From Cladochytrium replicatum (Eukaryota; Chytridiomycota; Chytridiomycetes; Cladochytriales; Cladochytriaceae), in NCBI GenBank assembly GCA_025526935.1, contig JAHLKD010000008.1:1-64000 (forward strand): a stretch of 64,000 nt of DNA. Direction: 5' to 3'. Position numbers and translations under genes: made by a program. Shown here piece by piece: positions 18,749 to 31,194 of this stretch; position 1 is the first letter of the stretch, and each line of letters opens with the position of its first letter. The notes beneath the pieces were generated by a model, which was not told the DNA's origin, searched no databases, and was given only the letters and a program-made list of their open reading frames with translations.

Positions 18749-21746
18749 TCAAACAAGCTTTCTGTTCTCTACCGGCTCGTCATAGTCCAAACTTATTGGA
18801 AAAATTATCCTTGGGATTGGCACATCAAATGGAGGTCCGGTCGGAGCGTGCAAGGTACCGGGGACGAAGGTGAATTTACCCTCGATCCACAGACAGGGAT
18901 CACTCGGCTGGTCGGGAACGTAAGAGCAGTACTCATGGAACGATGACTCAACTATGGCCCAGTCTATCAGCCAATAATCCATGTAAGAAACACATCCTTT
19001 AGCGTACCTGCCATTTTCGGAAAGTGACCGCCAACACCTTCCCCTTCAACAACACGGGTAGCACCTGACCTATATTTGACCCTCCAGTGACGTGAAACAA
19101 GCTGACATGGATCATATTTCGGTTCACTGCTGATGATTGCACTCATGAAGTCTGTGATCATCACTAAAAGCTCCCAAGTTGTCTTCAATGCCGTCGAGGG
19201 TCCAGGCGAACTAACATGCATTCCAAGCGCGAGTGCAACTGTGGTTGGGATATTCAGCATAAACGGGCGATGCGATACTGGGAACGGATGGTAGTCCGTC
19301 GTTTTGTCAATCAGACTGTTGTTTGAAGACATCAAAGCAGCCTCCAAAGCTTCCACGTCTATCAACGGACTTGTAAGACTCCCTTCATACACTGACATTA
19401 GATCATTCGACGCCTTCCGAAGAGTTGAAAAGCCGGAGGTCGTGGGCTGACGGTGCTCGTCGTAGCCATCGTATCTGAATTGAAATCTTACTCGATAGAC
19501 CTTTCGGTTTGCGTCACTGACATTCATGCTCGCCAGAGTTGTGGGTCTAACTTCTACCCCTCTGGAGTAAGACATCGTAGGACCTGACGAAGAATTAGGA
19601 AGCATTGAGATAGAACCAGGTGGAATTGTCGAAGAGGGATAATGTGGGACAGGCATGGGAGGTGGCAGTCGCCAAAGCAATTGCAGGAGGTGACGATATT
19701 CTCTCTGACGAAGCCGGCGCGTTGCTTCATCCATTTGATGTGCTTGGGTCGACAGAATGAGTCTCCGTTGCTTTATCGCCCTTTCAAGCTTGCTTCCCAG
19801 AGACAAAAGATCGTACCATTCCTGGGACCAAAAACGATCCACTTCGGGTGAAGCTCCAACAGAGTGAAAGCCGCGCTCAATGTTCGTCACATAGTTTTCT
19901 AGGAACTGGCCGAACGTGCCGTAATCTTGATACTTTCGGCTCGATTCTGAACTCAAAGATAATGAGAAACACAGAGCGGTTTGAACATTTACAATACCAT
20001 CTACGTGTACGACACGCCAGAGGAAATTGTTCCGATGATTATTGGAGCAAGAGACCACCAGAGAGAGCGATTTCCCTGTAAGATGGCAGGTTGCAAAGTT
20101 GAGGACATCTAGGTCTAAAAGCTTTTGGATGCGGAGGTGCTTTGAAGGCTGCATTTCGAGCGACACGTAGATATCTAAAAATATGACATTAGGAGGATCT
20201 CCTTGCAGTTCATTTGACAACACCCACCACCACTTAAATATGAGCCAAACAATCCGAAGGGGGGCGTCCCAGTAATGGGAGACTCGCCATCGCGAAAGAG
20301 GTGATAAAATAAGGCAAGCTCCTTTAAACTCTGTGAGGTCTTGCTGAGCATGAACTGAACGTTCGCAAATGTCCAAATATCCTCATTAACATGTACGTTA
20401 CGCTCATCTGTTCGGTATGACCCTACATCGGCTCGAGCCCATGCTCCAACATCTCCCTGCAAATGCTCTGTTTTTGAACCTACAGAGAGACCGGATTCCC
20501 CCAGCACCGCAACATCCACACGTTTTGAAGCCTCAAACACGAGTCTTTCATCGATATCCATACTCATTTCATCCCCATCGTCATCCTTATCTACCTGTTC
20601 TTCGTTCATTAGTTTAACCGGGTATCGAACTATTCCAAGCGTTGTCGACGTGGATCCTTCCATACGTACTCGCTCAAGCCCTGACGGATTTTTATCGGAA
20701 AGGTGACTTGCGGAGGATTGTGCTCTCATAGTGTCGCAATCTCCACGCTCAATTGAACTCGACACACCGAGATCGCACAAATTGTATCTATTCATTGCCC
20801 GGGTATCTTCCCTGATCGACTTCATGCTTCGTTCATCTGGCACGCTGTTAACGCTTTCTGCATGGTGTACAATTGGCCGCAGCACAATTGTGCCTTCGGT
20901 TTGAAGGTTCGGTGATCGATCGATCTGCCTCTTTTGCAAACTTGGGCATACACCAGATGGATAGCGCCATGCCATCCGCGATTGCGACAACCATCGGAAA
21001 CACGACGGAGTTTTCCTTGACAACCACTTTTCTAGTCTGCGAGATAAATGCTTCACCTGCGGATATGTGTCCCAGAAACCGCGATATAAAGTCGCATACG
21101 AAGCGTAAAGTACACGAAGTTGTGCCATCCCTGTAGGGAGTATCACGTTGATGTCATTGGGTGCAAACCGGAGGCAAACTGGCAGTTGCATGAGTTTCCA
21201 GCTATGGTCTCCGCGATTCAGCGTTTTCTTAGACGTTGGGACTCCTCGTTGTGGTACTTCTGAACTGGCGTGGTTCGATTCACAAAACCTGGAATCTGCA
21301 GGTCGGGAAGCTGTGCCGTTGCCAGGCATTTGGAGCTGACCTTTCTCGTTAAAAGGGAAAGGTTTCCCAGCTCCCTCGAGAGTTTTGCGGCAGAGCACCC
21401 ATAAAGTTTCTTCATCGAATGGGAGAATAGACATATCCAAGAGCGTGTTCGGGACTTCCACCAGAGATTGTTGCGCTGCAACACACATGAGGGCGATATG
21501 TCGCGCAACTGCTGCTGGATCCATTGGCACTTCGATGCCCGCCTTCAGACATAGATCCAGCCATAGAGAGTCATCGTTTGAAACCCTGTGCCATAGTCGG
21601 TTCACCTAAATAGTGCGCTTCATGAGCTTCAGTTAGAAACACTGATTAAGCACACACACCTTGCTGACGATGCAGAGCTGAGCGGCATTCTCAAAGTAAC
21701 CAAAAATATGAAGCAGTAGCTCCGAGGCGAGGACAGAGGAAGACAT
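18749..21746 (-). CDS. FBXO3-like F-box/SUKH/ApaG protein, copy 1
   Basis: Five exons on the minus strand: 21746-21660, 21605-20228, 20174-19998, 19946-19008 and 18951-18749, with introns of 51-56 bp. They give ~927 residues (an in-frame ATG at 21860 would add 38). An N-terminal F-box (LASELLLHIFGYF ... VNRLWHRVSNDDSLWLDLC) would bind Skp1. A SUKH (SMI1/KNR4) region follows, split by a ~200-residue acidic/Ser-rich insert, with ELALFYHLFRDGE and FGLFGSYL after the insert. A C-terminal ApaG domain begins CQLVSRHW, has GVGGHFP and CSYVPDQ, and ends FDVPIPRI. This order matches FBXO3/SKIP16. It is a probable SCF substrate adaptor, about twice the length of human FBXO3. First of three paralogues. 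Confidence 0.8.
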
Positions 21747-21976
21747 CGGTTCGCTGGTATCCAATTTGGTGCCACTGAGGGAAAATTTTACGGAGGAGAA
21801 TCGCTTGGAGTTTAAATCATCTTTAAAACCTCTGAAATGCACTGACCCATTACCTGCCATTCATTGATACGAATGAAAACCAAAGCTGTATTAATTTGGA
21901 AAGACTCAATAATGTCATATGAGGGTAAGCAGCTCCAAAAACGAACGAACAATGTAATATAATGGGCAGAGTACTA

Positions 21977-24900
21977 TCAACGGCTTGGGACCAATCGCGA
22001 AGACTCATCATACACCAAACTCGTTGGGAAAAAGGTGCGTGCTATCGGTACGTCAAATCGAGGCCCGGTGGGAGCTTCCAATGAGCCGGGGACGAATGTG
22101 AATTTACCTTCAATCGATACGCAAGGATCACTCTCTTGGTCGGGTACATATGAGCAGTATTCGAAGAAGGAAGACTCGACTATGGCCGATCGATAAGTGA
22201 TTACCGAAAAACCAAAAAAATATGACAAACTTACCACTCAACCTGGGGAATTGACCACTAAGACCTTCAGCCCGATCAACTCTGGTGGCACCAGATCTAA
22301 ACTTCAAACTCCACTGTCGTGAAACAAGTTGGCACGGTTCGATTTTCACTGAGCCAGATGGAAGTGACCTAAACATGTTGATGATCAACAGCATCAGGTC
22401 CCATGTCGTTGGTAATGATACAGAGGGTCCCCTTTGCCCTGTTACATCGATCCCAAGAAGACCTGCAACGTAGGCGGGCATCTCAAACATATATGGCTGA
22501 TGAGATGCCGGGAATGGGTAATGATCGGTTGTTTTATCGATGAGACCGTTGTTTGATGTCATCACTGCTGTATCCAACAAATGCACATCAATTAACGGAC
22601 TGTCCACGCCACCCTCGTACTCCGACAAGATATCGTTGAAGGCTTTGTCGGCAAGGGGGTCGCTTGCGATCATTGGTTCTCCATGTTCGTCATATGAGTC
22701 GTATGAATACTTGAATCTGACTCGAAACAACTTTTGGTTTGCTTCACTGACATCGAGGCTGTCCAATGTTGCCAGTCTCATCTCAACACCGTTTCTGAAC
22801 GACATTGTTGAGAAACTCGAAAACATAGAAATAGCATTTGGCGGAAGTGTCGGGGAAGGATGGAACGGGACCGGCATGGCAGGTGGTAGTCGCCAAAGCA
22901 ATTGCTGCAGGTGCTTACACTCGCTTTGGCGAAGCTGTATGGTTGTTTCGTCCATGTCCCGTGCTTTGGTCGACAAAATGAGTTTTCTTTGCTTAATCGC
23001 CCGTTCAAGCTTGCTTCCCAGGGAAATAAGCTCGAACCACTCCAATTGCCGATTCCTGTTTTCTACACTCCAATTTTGAGACTGAGCTCCAATAGAGTGA
23101 AGACCACGCTCAATGTCCGTTACATATTTTTCAAGGAACTGGCCAAATGTGCCATAGTCTTGATACTTCCTGCTCGACTCTAAACAAAGGATTTGGTGAT
23201 GAATTGTGTTTCATTATACGGCCGTTTTTGGCGTACCGTCCATATGTACGACTCTCCAGAGCATATTGCTACTTTGGACTTCGGAGCAAGAGATCACCAG
23301 AAACAGCGATTTCCCCGTTCGGCGACAAGTTGCAAAGTTGACCACGTCCAGATCAAGAACTTTTTCCACACAGAGCTGTCTTGAAGGTCGCATTTCGAGT
23401 GACACAAACAAGTCTAAACCGAGGAGTGTCAGTCACGCGACTGGTGGAGCAATTATTTTGTACCCACCACTACACAGATACGAGCCAAACAATCCGAAGG
23501 GCGGGCTTCCCATAATTGGGCGTTCCCCATCACGAAATAGGTGATAGAATAGTGCGAGCTCCTTCAGACTCCGTGACGCCTTCCTCGGTATAAACTGGAG
23601 ATTGCCGAACGTCCAGATATCCTCATCAATTTGGTTGAGCTCATTCCTGCGGTGAGGACCCGAATCCGCTCGCGTTATTGCCTCTACACCACCTCGTGTG
23701 AGCAACGAATTAGAACCGGGCGAGAGAGATATATCCTCCATCTCGTCCTCTACGTGCGTTAAAGCTTCTGACCCAGAGCTTTCATCGGTATCCATATCCA
23801 CTTCATCCCCAACATTTTCCCAAGTCAAATGATTGGCCAAAGTAGGGATACCTACTCGTCTTGTCTGAGCAGTTGTCACCGGGATTCCGAATTGTAGTTC
23901 GAATCCGCTCCAGGTTTCAGAAAATGGATTGGAGCGTGCGGTGAGATTTTGCGCTGTTACGATACGATCTTCGGGTACAGCTGGGATGCCGTGTTGGCCT
24001 TCAGGATGGAGGGAAGAGTATCGCTGACCCTGGAAAGACTCCGTTGGCTTGGTGTCCATGAAATCGGCATAGTTGGCTACGGTAGATTCATAATCGGAAC
24101 TGACTTTGCTCGATGGACCATTGTGTGCAGTCACTAATTCATGTTGGGCGTTTGTGATTCCCGTGGGAGTATGAGAGCAATGTGGTTGTCGCACCACGGT
24201 TCGTTCGATTTCCATACTCGCAGACTGTGGGAATGTTGTTTGACGAACGTGTAGTGGCCGCTTCTTCAACCTTGGGCATGCACCTAAAGGATGTCTCCAT
24301 CCCATTCCTGAGCGCGCCAACGATTGAAAAGAAGATGGAAGTTGCATTGACAACCACTTTTCGAGTCTGCGAGAAAGATGCTTCACTTGTGGATACTCAT
24401 TCCAAAAACCACGATATAATGTTGCATAGGCAGAATAAAGTACTCGTGGCAGTGGCATCCCAGGAGGGAGTATTACGTCGATGTCCTTGGGTGCAAATCG
24501 AAGGAACAGCGGCAGCTGCATGAGTTTCCAGCTATGAACACCAGGCTTTGGCGCCTGGTGGAGTCTGGAAGATAAAGTGCCTCGTCTGGATGATTCCGAA
24601 TTAGTGTGCGTCAACTCAGACCATCTGGAGTCCACAGACGGGCTTCGAAGCTTGTTCCCGGGATGGGATCGGCGAGAAGGCGAAGCAATGTTTTCGAAGG
24701 TATCGGGTTGGCCATTTCTATCGAAAGGAAAAGATTTTCCTGCAGCCTCAAGAGTTTTACGGCACAGCACCCAAAGAACTTCTTCGTCGAATGGCAACGT
24801 CGACATGTCCACAAACGTATCTGCACTCGTTACCAGAGATTGTTGTGCTGCAACGGACACCAAGGCAACATGTCGTGCAAGTGTTGCTGGATCCAGCGGC

Positions 24901-25117
24901 ACCTCAATTCCCGCTTTTAGACATAGATCCAACCAGAGATGGTCAGCGTTCGAAAACCGGTGCCAGAGACGGTTCACCTGAAAGGCAGAATTATTGTTTA
25001 AACCACTATCGAGGACACGGCGTGCACCTTGCTAACAGCACACAGCTGAGCTGCATTTTCTAAATAGCCGAAGATCTGTAGTAGTAGCTCTGGGGCAAGT
25101 CGGCGATGATGAGACAT
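21977..25117 (-). CDS. FBXO3-like F-box/SUKH/ApaG protein, copy 2
   Basis: Exons 25117-25028, 24977-23468, 23413-23237, 23179-22235 and 22179-21977, giving ~974 residues. Introns are ~50-57 bp with the same positions and phases (0,1,1,1) as copies 1 and 3; exon 3 is 177 bp in all three. F-box: LAPELLLQIFGYLENAAQLC then VNRLWHRFSN. SUKH: HLSRRLEKWLS ... LALFYHLFRDGE, FGLFGSYLC, and FGQFLEKYV. ApaG: CQLVSRQW, GLSGQFPRLS, CSYVPDQ, IEGKFTFVPG. The Asp/Glu/Ser-rich insert between the SUKH halves is longer than in copy 1. Its 3' end lies only ~230 bp from the start of copy 1, so the pair is a head-to-tail tandem duplication. Confidence 0.8.
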
Positions 25118-25119
25118 TT

Positions 25120-26158
25120 CAGTAGTTGGCGGGTGCCACACACTCGTGGTGGTGGGTTCACAAAATTTTAGTTGGTAGCGCCATTTTAAGAAATAGTTCT
25201 CTTGGGTACTGCAATAACGGAATGTACAGAAAAGAAAACATCAGTGAGGAGTATTAGATTGCATAATCCGCAAACTTTTAAAATAACATCAGAAGGATAA
25301 TGTCATCTCAATAATTCTTCAAAAAAACAATTGACACGGTGGTATCAAGAAGGATAAGTAAGTCATTTCTTGATCCAACACAATAAAGGGGCTGTGTATT
25401 GTTGAGAATACAGGAGACCGGAGGTCTATTACGATCCAGTCCAGTGTCAATGCAACTACTACTACGATCCAGTCCAGTGTCAGTGCAACTACTATTACGA
25501 TCCAGTGCAGTGTCAATGCAACTACTATTACGATCCAGTCCAGTGTCAATGCAACTACTATTACGATCCTGTCCAGTGTCAATGCTTGGCAACTACTATT
25601 ACGATCCTGTCCACTGTCATGCTTGCCAACTATGAAATGTTGTTGCATATGCCAGAACCTGCAAATTTGACTTTGGATATCAAAGAAAAATGTTGAGGAT
25701 AGATTTTGAATGAAATTCTTGGAATACAATGGACGTTTCCAAATTGATCCTATCTGTAAGATTAAGAACTTACACTTTAATATGATGCGAATTAAGAGAA
25801 AGAATTTGGACCTTAGTATCTTTGACTGGGCCTTGCTTTACAGAAAGGTTTTATGACACAGATTGCTCCAACTTTCTACTTGAGTTCAGACAGAGGGATC
25901 CGAGAATATTATTTAACTGATCCAAGTATGCAGGTGTTGCTCCAGAGTGATTAGTTTATTCAGAATCAGTTCCCAAACTGGATTACAACCAAAGTAAGTT
26001 CTTTGATTGGTTTTCTGAGTTATCTATGATGAGACTGTGAAAGAATCAACACATTTGTTTAATCTGGATTTTGTAAGGTCGTTGGGATTATTGTGCCATT
26101 GATCAAAACTTGTGTCTCCAATCGCTGCTTTTGTTTACGGCAGTTTGGTATTGAACCT
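25120..26158. other. Intergenic with a minisatellite
   Basis: Upstream region of the copy 2 F-box gene and AT-rich DNA. Apart from the 33-bp repeat at 25430-25640 nothing was recognised. Weak open stretches near 25700-26050 could be decayed transposon sequence but show no motif. Confidence 0.4.
25430..25640. repeat. 33-bp tandem repeat (about six copies)
   Basis: GATCC(A/T)GTCCAGTGTCAATG units begin at 25433, 25466, 25499, 25532, 25565 and 25603. The first five steps are exactly 33 bp, the last 38 bp. The unit is 11 codons and stays open on the minus strand (DTGLDRNSSCI), but no gene context supports coding. Confidence 0.9.
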
Positions 26159-26377
26159 TGTCGTAAATCGGACAAGTTCATTTACACCTGAACCGTTCAT
26201 CTGCACTGAATCATTCACTTTCTTGATTGTTTACCTGATTTGGAAAGTTAAAAGTTTCTTTTCCTTCTCTCTTTTCCTACTTTCTAGATGTTTCCTTTGC
26301 CGCTTCTGCTCTATAAAAGGAGAAAAATCTTTCTCAATAAATCTAGTGAAGTTAGAAAAACCATCTATTTACGACAA
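26159..26377 (+). repeat. Solo LTR (Copia-like)
   Basis: 219 bp from TGTCGTAA to TTACGACA, with a TATA-like TATAAAAGG near 26315 and TCAATAAA near 26334. It is flanked by AACCT at 26154-26158 and 26378-26382, a 5-bp target duplication. It matches, inverted, the LTR at 61160-61373. Confidence 0.85.
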
Positions 26378-26461
26378 ACCTTGACACATCTAAGTTTTCA
26401 TTAAGACATGAGGTGAAAACAGGGTCTGTTTTTGTTCCCATGATAATTGTCAAATGATATG

Positions 26462-26499
26462 CTGTGGAGCGTGACTGTTCAAACAGTCACGCTCCACAG
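26462..26499. repeat. 18-bp perfect inverted repeat, 2-nt spacer
   Basis: CTGTGGAGCGTGACTGTT and its exact reverse complement are separated by two bases (CA). The palindrome would extrude as a long hairpin. It is next to the 3' end of the Ty3/gypsy relic. Confidence 0.9.
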
Positions 26500-26539
26500 G
26501 AAGATCTCCTACTGGAAATACTCCTTCCAGGTAGCGTAA

Positions 26540-29290
26540 CAGACTGTGGGGAATGTTGGGGGAAGTATCCGTTTATTGAAGTCCAAGCCAACACAAATTA
26601 ATTTCGCACATCACGTGATGCGCCACAATGCCAAATACAATAAACAACAAAATAGACCTTATTGTTACATCACTAAACCAACAAGAATGGAATGAAAACC
26701 ATATGGAATACATGAAAATAAGAATCAAGAAAGAGCATGTTTACGTTTGTAATTACGGAGAATGTGGGCAGAAGTTTTAACTTCAGGCTCTGACATCAAT
26801 TCAGTGTCTTCAATCCAAAAATTTTGACCAAGTACAACATCTTGCTGCAAGGAGACTTGTGGTCAATAATTCCTTTGACTTCATATTCACAATCTTCACC
26901 ATGTCCACTGACAGGAGCAGGGGGAGAATAGGAAGGATGGGAAAGTGTATTGTCCTAAGAGGGGCTGTAATCTTCCAATTCCGAAATATTCATAACTGGG
27001 TGAATTTTTAGCGTTTTTGGAAGTTTCACACAGTTGACTTCGGCACCACGAAGTTTTCATGATTCGAATATGATGGGTTGTATATCTGAGTAAATCAAAA
27101 TGTCATCAATGTAGAAAGAACGAAATCATCGGAATCTCATTCATTAGGCTTTGGAAAGTTGCAGGTGCATTCTGCAGTCCAGCGGCATTGCTGTCCAGTG
27201 ACCGTTTTTAGTGTGAAAAGGGGTTTTGTGAAAACCAGATTGAAGATTGAGCTTGGAATAGACTTCACTTTTTGTAATCGGTCTACCAATTCTCTCATAT
27301 TGGAGAGAGCAGTCCTATCTTGAACAGTAATTTTATTCAAATTAAGATAATCAATAACAGGACAAAGGTTTGTCATGTTGTTCGACAAAAAAGATAGGAG
27401 CACCAAAAACTGAGATGGATTTCCTAATATATCCTAGCTGTAATAATTTAACCAATTCCTCTTTCAAAGCTATTAATTCTTTGTCTCATAAATGATAAAT
27501 GTTTAAATGAGAAACTGATCCAGGCTCAACTTTGATTTTGTGGTCAAATCCGGGCCATTGATCAGGTAATTGATCCAGAGGTTGAATCAATTCTCTAATA
27601 ACAATTTTCAATTCATCACTCCAAAATCAATTGTCATCAATTTTATTTCGAGATGATTTTACTTGCTGATTCAATTTAAGAACAAAGACACGTTGCTTCT
27701 TGGGTATAGCACACATCATTTATGTGTAGACATAAAATTTAGTTAAGTATTGTGAGCAGATTTTGAATTTGTAAGTTCATCAGCAAGGAATGTGTGCGTT
27801 TCAAATTCAAAGGTAAGTGAATTGGTTTTCTAATTCACGTATGGATTTCTTCTGAAAAGCCAATTTTTCCCAAGAATGAAGTCATGAAGGATGGGAAGCT
27901 CGTAAAAATCAAATCTCTCTGAATATTTACAAATTTTCAAAGGAACAATCTTCCTCGTCTTCATCAGGAGGAGAGTCAGATTCTTCATCAGGATAGTTTT
28001 CATTGTTCAGAAGAATATTTTCCAAAATTGCTGCCTTCAGTTTGAATAATGTTATTCACACTGAAACTACCGGACTTTGGGCATCTGGGACAAGAGAGAA
28101 AAAAAATGATCCTTAGAACCACAAGTGAAGCATCTTCCTTCAGAAAGATAGTGTTCACGTTGTTTAGACGATACATGATTGCAAATTTTACTACCAAGAT
28201 TCTGGACATGCTTTTCGTAGATCCTTTTGTATCTGGTAGGGTTTGTTCGAACATCTTTCAGATATCGTTTCCGACATTCTAAAGCTTTGGCAAGCTTAAT
28301 AGATCCATTGGAGCAATTGTTCAAACAAAGTGATTTTGCTTTTGAAGCAGAAGCTATATTACCTAAGTCCATGGGTATGACATCGTTGTTCGAGTGACTA
28401 TTAGAGGTAAAAGAATTATGACTATCGTCACCATTGTTTTGCATCTTCCAAATATCATCAGCCATGTCAATGACTTGATAAAGGAAGGTTCAGATTTATT
28501 GAGTTTCTTATGAGCATTAATCTCTCGGTTTATAGAGATGCGTTCATCAGGATTAAGACTCAATAAGAAGTTTGACTTGAGTTCATCATCAGTGATAGTC
28601 TTGGACAGTAACACCAGGGAATTGAACTTAGCAATATGATCATGGAGAGAGGTACATCCTTGAGTCAGCTTTCGTAATTTCTTACGAATGTTGGTGTCAT
28701 TGTCAGCAGGATAGAAACGAGTACGTAGAAGTTTGAGAAATTGATCCCAATCTTTGCATTCAAGTTTGTTTGCCTGTCGTTGTTGAACAATGTTTGCCAC
28801 CCATTGTTTGGCCGTATGAGTGAGATAAAGAAGGCCCAGAATAAAAAGATGGGTTTTCGATAATGCATCATCAAGAGTGTAATTCTTGAGTGTGTTCAGT
28901 CAGGTCAATTATCCATGTATCAATGATAGATGCTTCACGTTGACCGGCATAATACGACAGTTTAGGAATTGTCATCTTAGGCAGAGATACAGGAGGATTA
29001 CTACCGGTGGTGGGATTCCAGAATGGGGTGTGGCAATTGGTCATTGCTCAAGTGATTTCACAGAATTCTCTAGTGTTGTCACAGAACTTCTGAGAGCAAG
29101 GACAGTTCAATGAATATCAATTGCAAAATTCAAAACATTTGGAGGATTTTGCGTTGAGGGTCCCAGAAACCAATATGCTTATTCAAAGTGTGAACAGGAG
29201 ATCTGCAATCTCAAGTCATATTTAAGATGTGAAAAGAAATTTCAACCCTTTATTGTGAAGATTCAGAACAAAATCTCAAAATCTCAAGGA
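26540..29290 (-). mobile_element. Ty3/gypsy retrotransposon relic (fossil)
   Basis: Minus-strand order fits gag then pol. Gag is at ~28800-28067 (WDQFLKLLRTRFYP; zinc knuckle CFTCGSKDHF). An RT remnant is at ~27410-27140 (VIDYLNLNKITVQDR). A pol C-terminal piece is near 26730 (EPEVKTSAHILRNY). A TGGTTTCTGGGACCC stretch near 29165 (minus strand) may be the primer-binding site. The element is broken, with many disruptions and large missing parts (much of protease, RT and integrase), and is old. LTR limits are unclear. Confidence 0.7.
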
Positions 29291-29403
29291 GAAGTCGAAT
29301 CAGCAGCAGAAGCGGCAGGGTCCTGAATGTGTTCAAGATCAGCGGGATAGTCCACCAGATCAGTAGCATCGCTAGACACAAAAAATATTAGAAATAAATG
29401 CCA

Positions 29404-29640
29404 AATGAATGACAGAAAAATGTGATCATTTTCTGGTTTGACAGAGAGTGGACACAACAAAGTTACGAGCACAGAATTGCACAAGGCACAGTTAGCAAAG
29501 CGAAGATTCACAAAAGTGAAAAAATTCGGAAAATGTGATCACTTACTGATGGAACAGAGAGTGAACACAGCAATGTGCAGAGCACAGAATTGCGCAAGGC
29601 AAAATTCACAAATGTGAAAAACTTCAGCAGAGTGATACTG
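29404..29640. repeat. Diverged ~113-bp duplication, possible LTR part
   Basis: TGTGATCA followed by ACAGAGAGTG and AGCACAGAATTGC occurs twice, the copies starting near 29421 and 29534. The block lies beyond the putative primer-binding site of the gypsy relic, where its 5' LTR should be. Confidence 0.5.
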
Positions 29641-29859
29641 CAGATCCCCAATTGACCAATCGATGAGCAGGAATCCAACAACCAACAAATCCACAATCCA
29701 ACGGCAGCACAGCAGCGGCTTAGATCAAAAAATTTCCATAAAATCCACAAAACTCAAAGGGAAGTGAGCAGCAATCCACAAAGAATACAGCGACAGTCCC
29801 AATGGAACGCAACAAGAAACAAAGGGCGACGAAAGCCGGGGAAGGCACCGAAGAGAGAT

Positions 29860-31190
29860 TGGCAACAAAAAACTTTCTCCGGCATCTGAAAAACCACCAT
29901 TGAAGTATTGCCAGGTCACTTGGACTGTTGGACACCGTCCCAAGGGACAACAGATATTGAATTTTGGCTCGCTGGAGAAGGAGCAAGACTTTGTGTTTCA
30001 ATCCAGATGTAGTGTGGCGGTCAATTTTGGACTGGATTGCTGCAGATAATCAGGGCTGTTGTGGAGAACGAGTTCTTTGTCAGCATGCTGAAGACTTTTC
30101 AGCCAAACTATTCACCAAAGTGGGCAAAAGCAGTGCTCCCAGACTTTCCGCACTAGGGTGACCTGATCCCTTCCGACATCTTTCTCCCAAGCCTTTGAAA
30201 ATCGATAATATTGATCCTTGAAACGAGGATCGAGTACCGTAGCAACTGCTAAACACGGGCTCTTAGCGATTGAGTAATATATTCTCAGCTTGTTTAGTGC
30301 ATTTCAAAATGCCTTGGTGAAAGTTTCATCCAATTCTGCCTCCTCTAGGTCCTCCAGTTGATTGATAAGATCCTTGTAACATGGAATAACAAAGCGGAAG
30401 TGTTGGATATCTAGACCCCTCAATTGCCTTTGATATAACCTCGAAAACACTCAAACTATCCTGGATCTTCTATTGCTTTGGATTTATTGACCAATCTTTC
30501 AAAGAATTTTCAATCAAGCATATTTTGTCCATTGCCTCTCGTAGCTGTAAGGCTCGTTTGACCATGTAGAACGCGGTATTCCAGCGAGTTGTCACATCGA
30601 TAATTGGTAGTAGAGGAACCAGTTTCACAAATTGGCACGAATCAATAAATGAGCTTTGTTGTTTTGGGGAAGACCAGATTCCTCTGACCAGCCGTCAAAG
30701 AAGGTTTATGACATTAACGCCAGAGTTCTCGACATGTGCAACTGTGTCCCCTGCAGGCCCTAATGTATCGATAGAATCTTTGGCTGCAAGATTAATAATG
30801 TGTGCCATACACCCCATGTGTTGAGTTTCTGCAGACCATGCAATATCCCTATCTTCCATTAGCGTCTCCAGCTTTAGTACTCATGGTGAAGTTGTTTGAA
30901 CCATTGTCGGTTGTAATGCACAATAAGCGTTTGCTGATAGCATGCCAAATTCATCCAGACATTTGACAAGCTGATTAGCCATGGTGACACCTTCATGCTT
31001 TCCAACCATCGGAATCATCTGCAGCAGCAAGTCCTGCGGCTCCCATTCTTTCGTGATGAAGTGGGCAGTATTTCCAAAAAAAGAAATCTGGTCCTTCGAT
31101 GTCCAACGGTCAGCTGTTATTGATACTTTTGAAGGCGAACCAACAATCAAACCTTTAACGAGCTCTTTCTGTCCATCTCTTCAATTGTTC
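29860..31190 (-). mobile_element. hAT transposon relic with an inverted segment
   Basis: 30137-31190 matches, in the same orientation, the transposase DNA at about 11038-12095 of the intact element. 29860-30136 matches about 12120-12390 but in the opposite orientation (the plus strand reads WRSILDWIAADNQ). Termini, 97-bp arrays, the transposase N-terminus and the C-terminal dimerisation region are missing. Frameshifts and stops are scattered through it. It is a dead copy that lost its ends and suffered an inversion. Confidence 0.85.
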
Positions 31191-31194
31191 TATG

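Noticed and set aside
28886-29113. Plus-strand 75-codon gene
   Set aside because: It is opposite the gag region of the gypsy relic and has no motif.
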